A DNA stretch of 64,000 nucleotides from Ariolimax columbianus. Lineage: Eukaryota; Mollusca; Gastropoda; Stylommatophora; Arionidae. Each line of letters opens with the position of its first letter. The first letter of the stretch is position 1. Shown piece after piece: positions 62,990 to 64,000 of the stretch. The DNA lies in NCBI GenBank assembly GCA_036924085.1, contig JAVGWX010000025.1, positions 30,085,807 through 30,149,806 on the forward strand, read 5' to 3'. Made by a program: the position numbers and the translations under genes. The notes beneath the pieces were generated by a model. It ran no database searches, was not told the DNA's origin, and was given only the letters and a program-made list of their open reading frames with translations.

Positions 62990-63570
62990 GTTAAGAATGC
63001 AAAAGATGGTCAACAACATTTGCAAACCATGATCTAAAGCACAATGTGAAGAGAATCTGGACAATTATTGACAATTTGTCTAGAAACAGGAGAACAAATG
63101 CGAAGCCAGTGATAGACGGAAAATGAAAAATAATTGAAGACCAGAAAAATAATACACACCAACTCTAGTCAAACAATTAATTAATACTGTGAACAAAGAG
63201 GCTTCGCTGAATAGAAGTGCAATGAGGGTATACTTGAAGAGAAATCTACAAATATATGGTCATCCCAAAGACATCAACCTCCTGAAAAGGAGAGATAAAA
63301 GCTCAATTTTCCAATTTCGCACTCAACACATACAGCTTAACAGTCATTTGAACAGAATCCAACCAGAACATACTCCAGAGTGCTGGCTCAACACACATCC
63401 ATATGAAACTGTTGAGTACCATATGTTTGATTGTCCGGCAATTGTCGATGTTAGGAAAGAGCTTTTTCCTACGAAGACAGACAAATAGAACACTTTGTCC
63501 AGAACTAAACAGCTCACAAACACTTGCAGATACCACTATGTAGCATTGGGCCAAAGGGCAAGAGCTCACA
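62990..63570 (+). pseudogene. RNase H LINE C-terminal fragment (U3)
   Basis: A 99-codon frame (63189-63488) reads 'RSAMRVYLKRNLQIYGHP', 'SIFQFRTQHIQLNSHLNRI' and 'YHMFDCPAIVDVRKELFP', the zinc-tail region of an RNase H-bearing LINE with Cys partly lost. The empty site of the transduced SINE-B insert is at about 63013-63030. Confidence 0.62.
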
Positions 63571-63581
63571 GGCTGTTGTAT

Positions 63582-63941
63582 TTTCTTCTTCTTCGTTTGT
63601 TCTCAATCTCCCACTACCAAACCATGAAAGGGCTTAAGTAGCAGAATGTAGTCCAGAGAACGGAATGCACTGTGTCATAGTTTACAGCTTGGCTGCAATA
63701 TTTGCACCTTTTGGTCCAACACATCCGACTTCAGCAAGCATTTTTTGAGTACCGGGTTAGCATTCCCTCTTTGATTCCTTCTCCTTAGCCAGTCTGCCCT
63801 GCTGCAGTCTGTTATCCAGGATCACAGCATGGAGGTGTGGAAGGGTCTTGGCAGCTATGATTCGCTGGCCCTGACGCTAGCAGTCAGCTATGGGTCGCTG
63901 ATCACTGCAGCTCTTGCGTTGCTCAGCATCTTGATCCCGGA
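63582..63941 (-). mobile_element. SINE-B, full length, 8-bp TSD
   Basis: Tail TTTCTTCTTCTTCG on the plus strand, 5' end ATCTTGATCCCGG. TGTTGTAT occurs at 63574-63581 and 63942-63949. The unoccupied equivalents are 46050-46075 (U2) and 21636-21658 (U1), where the text runs straight into GATCAATAACCAAC. Confidence 0.85.
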
Positions 63942-64000
63942 TGTTGTATCAATAACCTTGTGAAGTGAAAATTTTTATATTTCATTTATTGAAGTGATCG

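Overview
The window is animal nuclear DNA. It has spliced zinc-finger genes with GT..AG introns, AATAAA poly(A) signals, tRNA-derived SINEs, many non-LTR retrotransposons of several families, micro- and minisatellites and a scrambled 18S/28S rRNA pseudogene. There are no prokaryotic operons. The mix of jockey-like elements with RNase H, RTE-like elements and tRNA SINEs with a conserved central core suggests a lophotrochozoan, perhaps a gastropod mollusc. That is an inference and no species is claimed.

The host content is a cluster of C2H2 zinc-finger genes present in about three paralogous units: U1 (about 8.4-28.2 kb), U2 (about 36.4-53.0 kb) and U3 (about 58.4 kb to beyond the right edge). 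I reconstruct gene 1 as five coding exons (14071, 15141, 20868, 22941, 24798-26890; 805 codons plus stop) and gene 2 as six (38427, 39313, 43537, 47147, 47735, 49601-51204; 665 codons plus stop). The small 5' exons are 69, 75 and 69 nt, phase 0 at both ends, and each encodes one SUMO-consensus-like motif (IKQE, IKLE, IKQE). A 124-nt linker exon and one long exon with 23 (gene 1) or 17 (gene 2) finger units follow. Gene 2 has the last SUMO-type exon twice. Unit 3 repeats the three small exon types; its finger exon would lie outside the window. Both finger exons stop early and are followed by decayed fingers. The two genes share a related 3' end with the same poly(A) signal context.

Most of the rest is retroelement. 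Family Jk is a jockey-like LINE (endonuclease, RT, RNase H, Cys/His tail) with about ten copies: the 3' half of one at 1-903, an interrupted copy at 3.2-5.6 kb, a 3.1-kb copy with one frameshift at 29410-32502, and many short 5'-truncated copies bounded by 9-14 bp target-site duplications (TSDs). Other LINEs are RTE-like (6.5-7.9, 19.1-20.0, 42.9-43.4, 60.9-61.7 kb), a (GAA)-tailed family called GaaL (15298-16823, 52.2 kb), an RNase H-bearing family called RnK (9.5, 35.3, 53.5, 56.7 kb), CR1-like 3' ends called CrT, and an endonuclease fragment at 57.3-58.4 kb. Three SINE families occur: SINE-A (tRNA-Met-like head, poly(A) tail), SINE-B (no clear Pol III boxes, (GAA)n tail) and SINE-C (tRNA-like).

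Because the paralogous units act as natural empty sites, many insertions can be bounded to the base and ordered in time. The most unusual events are a SINE-B insertion that carried off a piece of the zinc-finger gene together with the source element's own TSD (44869-45619), a 24-bp Jk insertion with a 10-bp TSD (22756-22779), the scrambled rRNA pseudogene (1870-2635), and the (GAA)n tail shared by Jk, GaaL and SINE-B.
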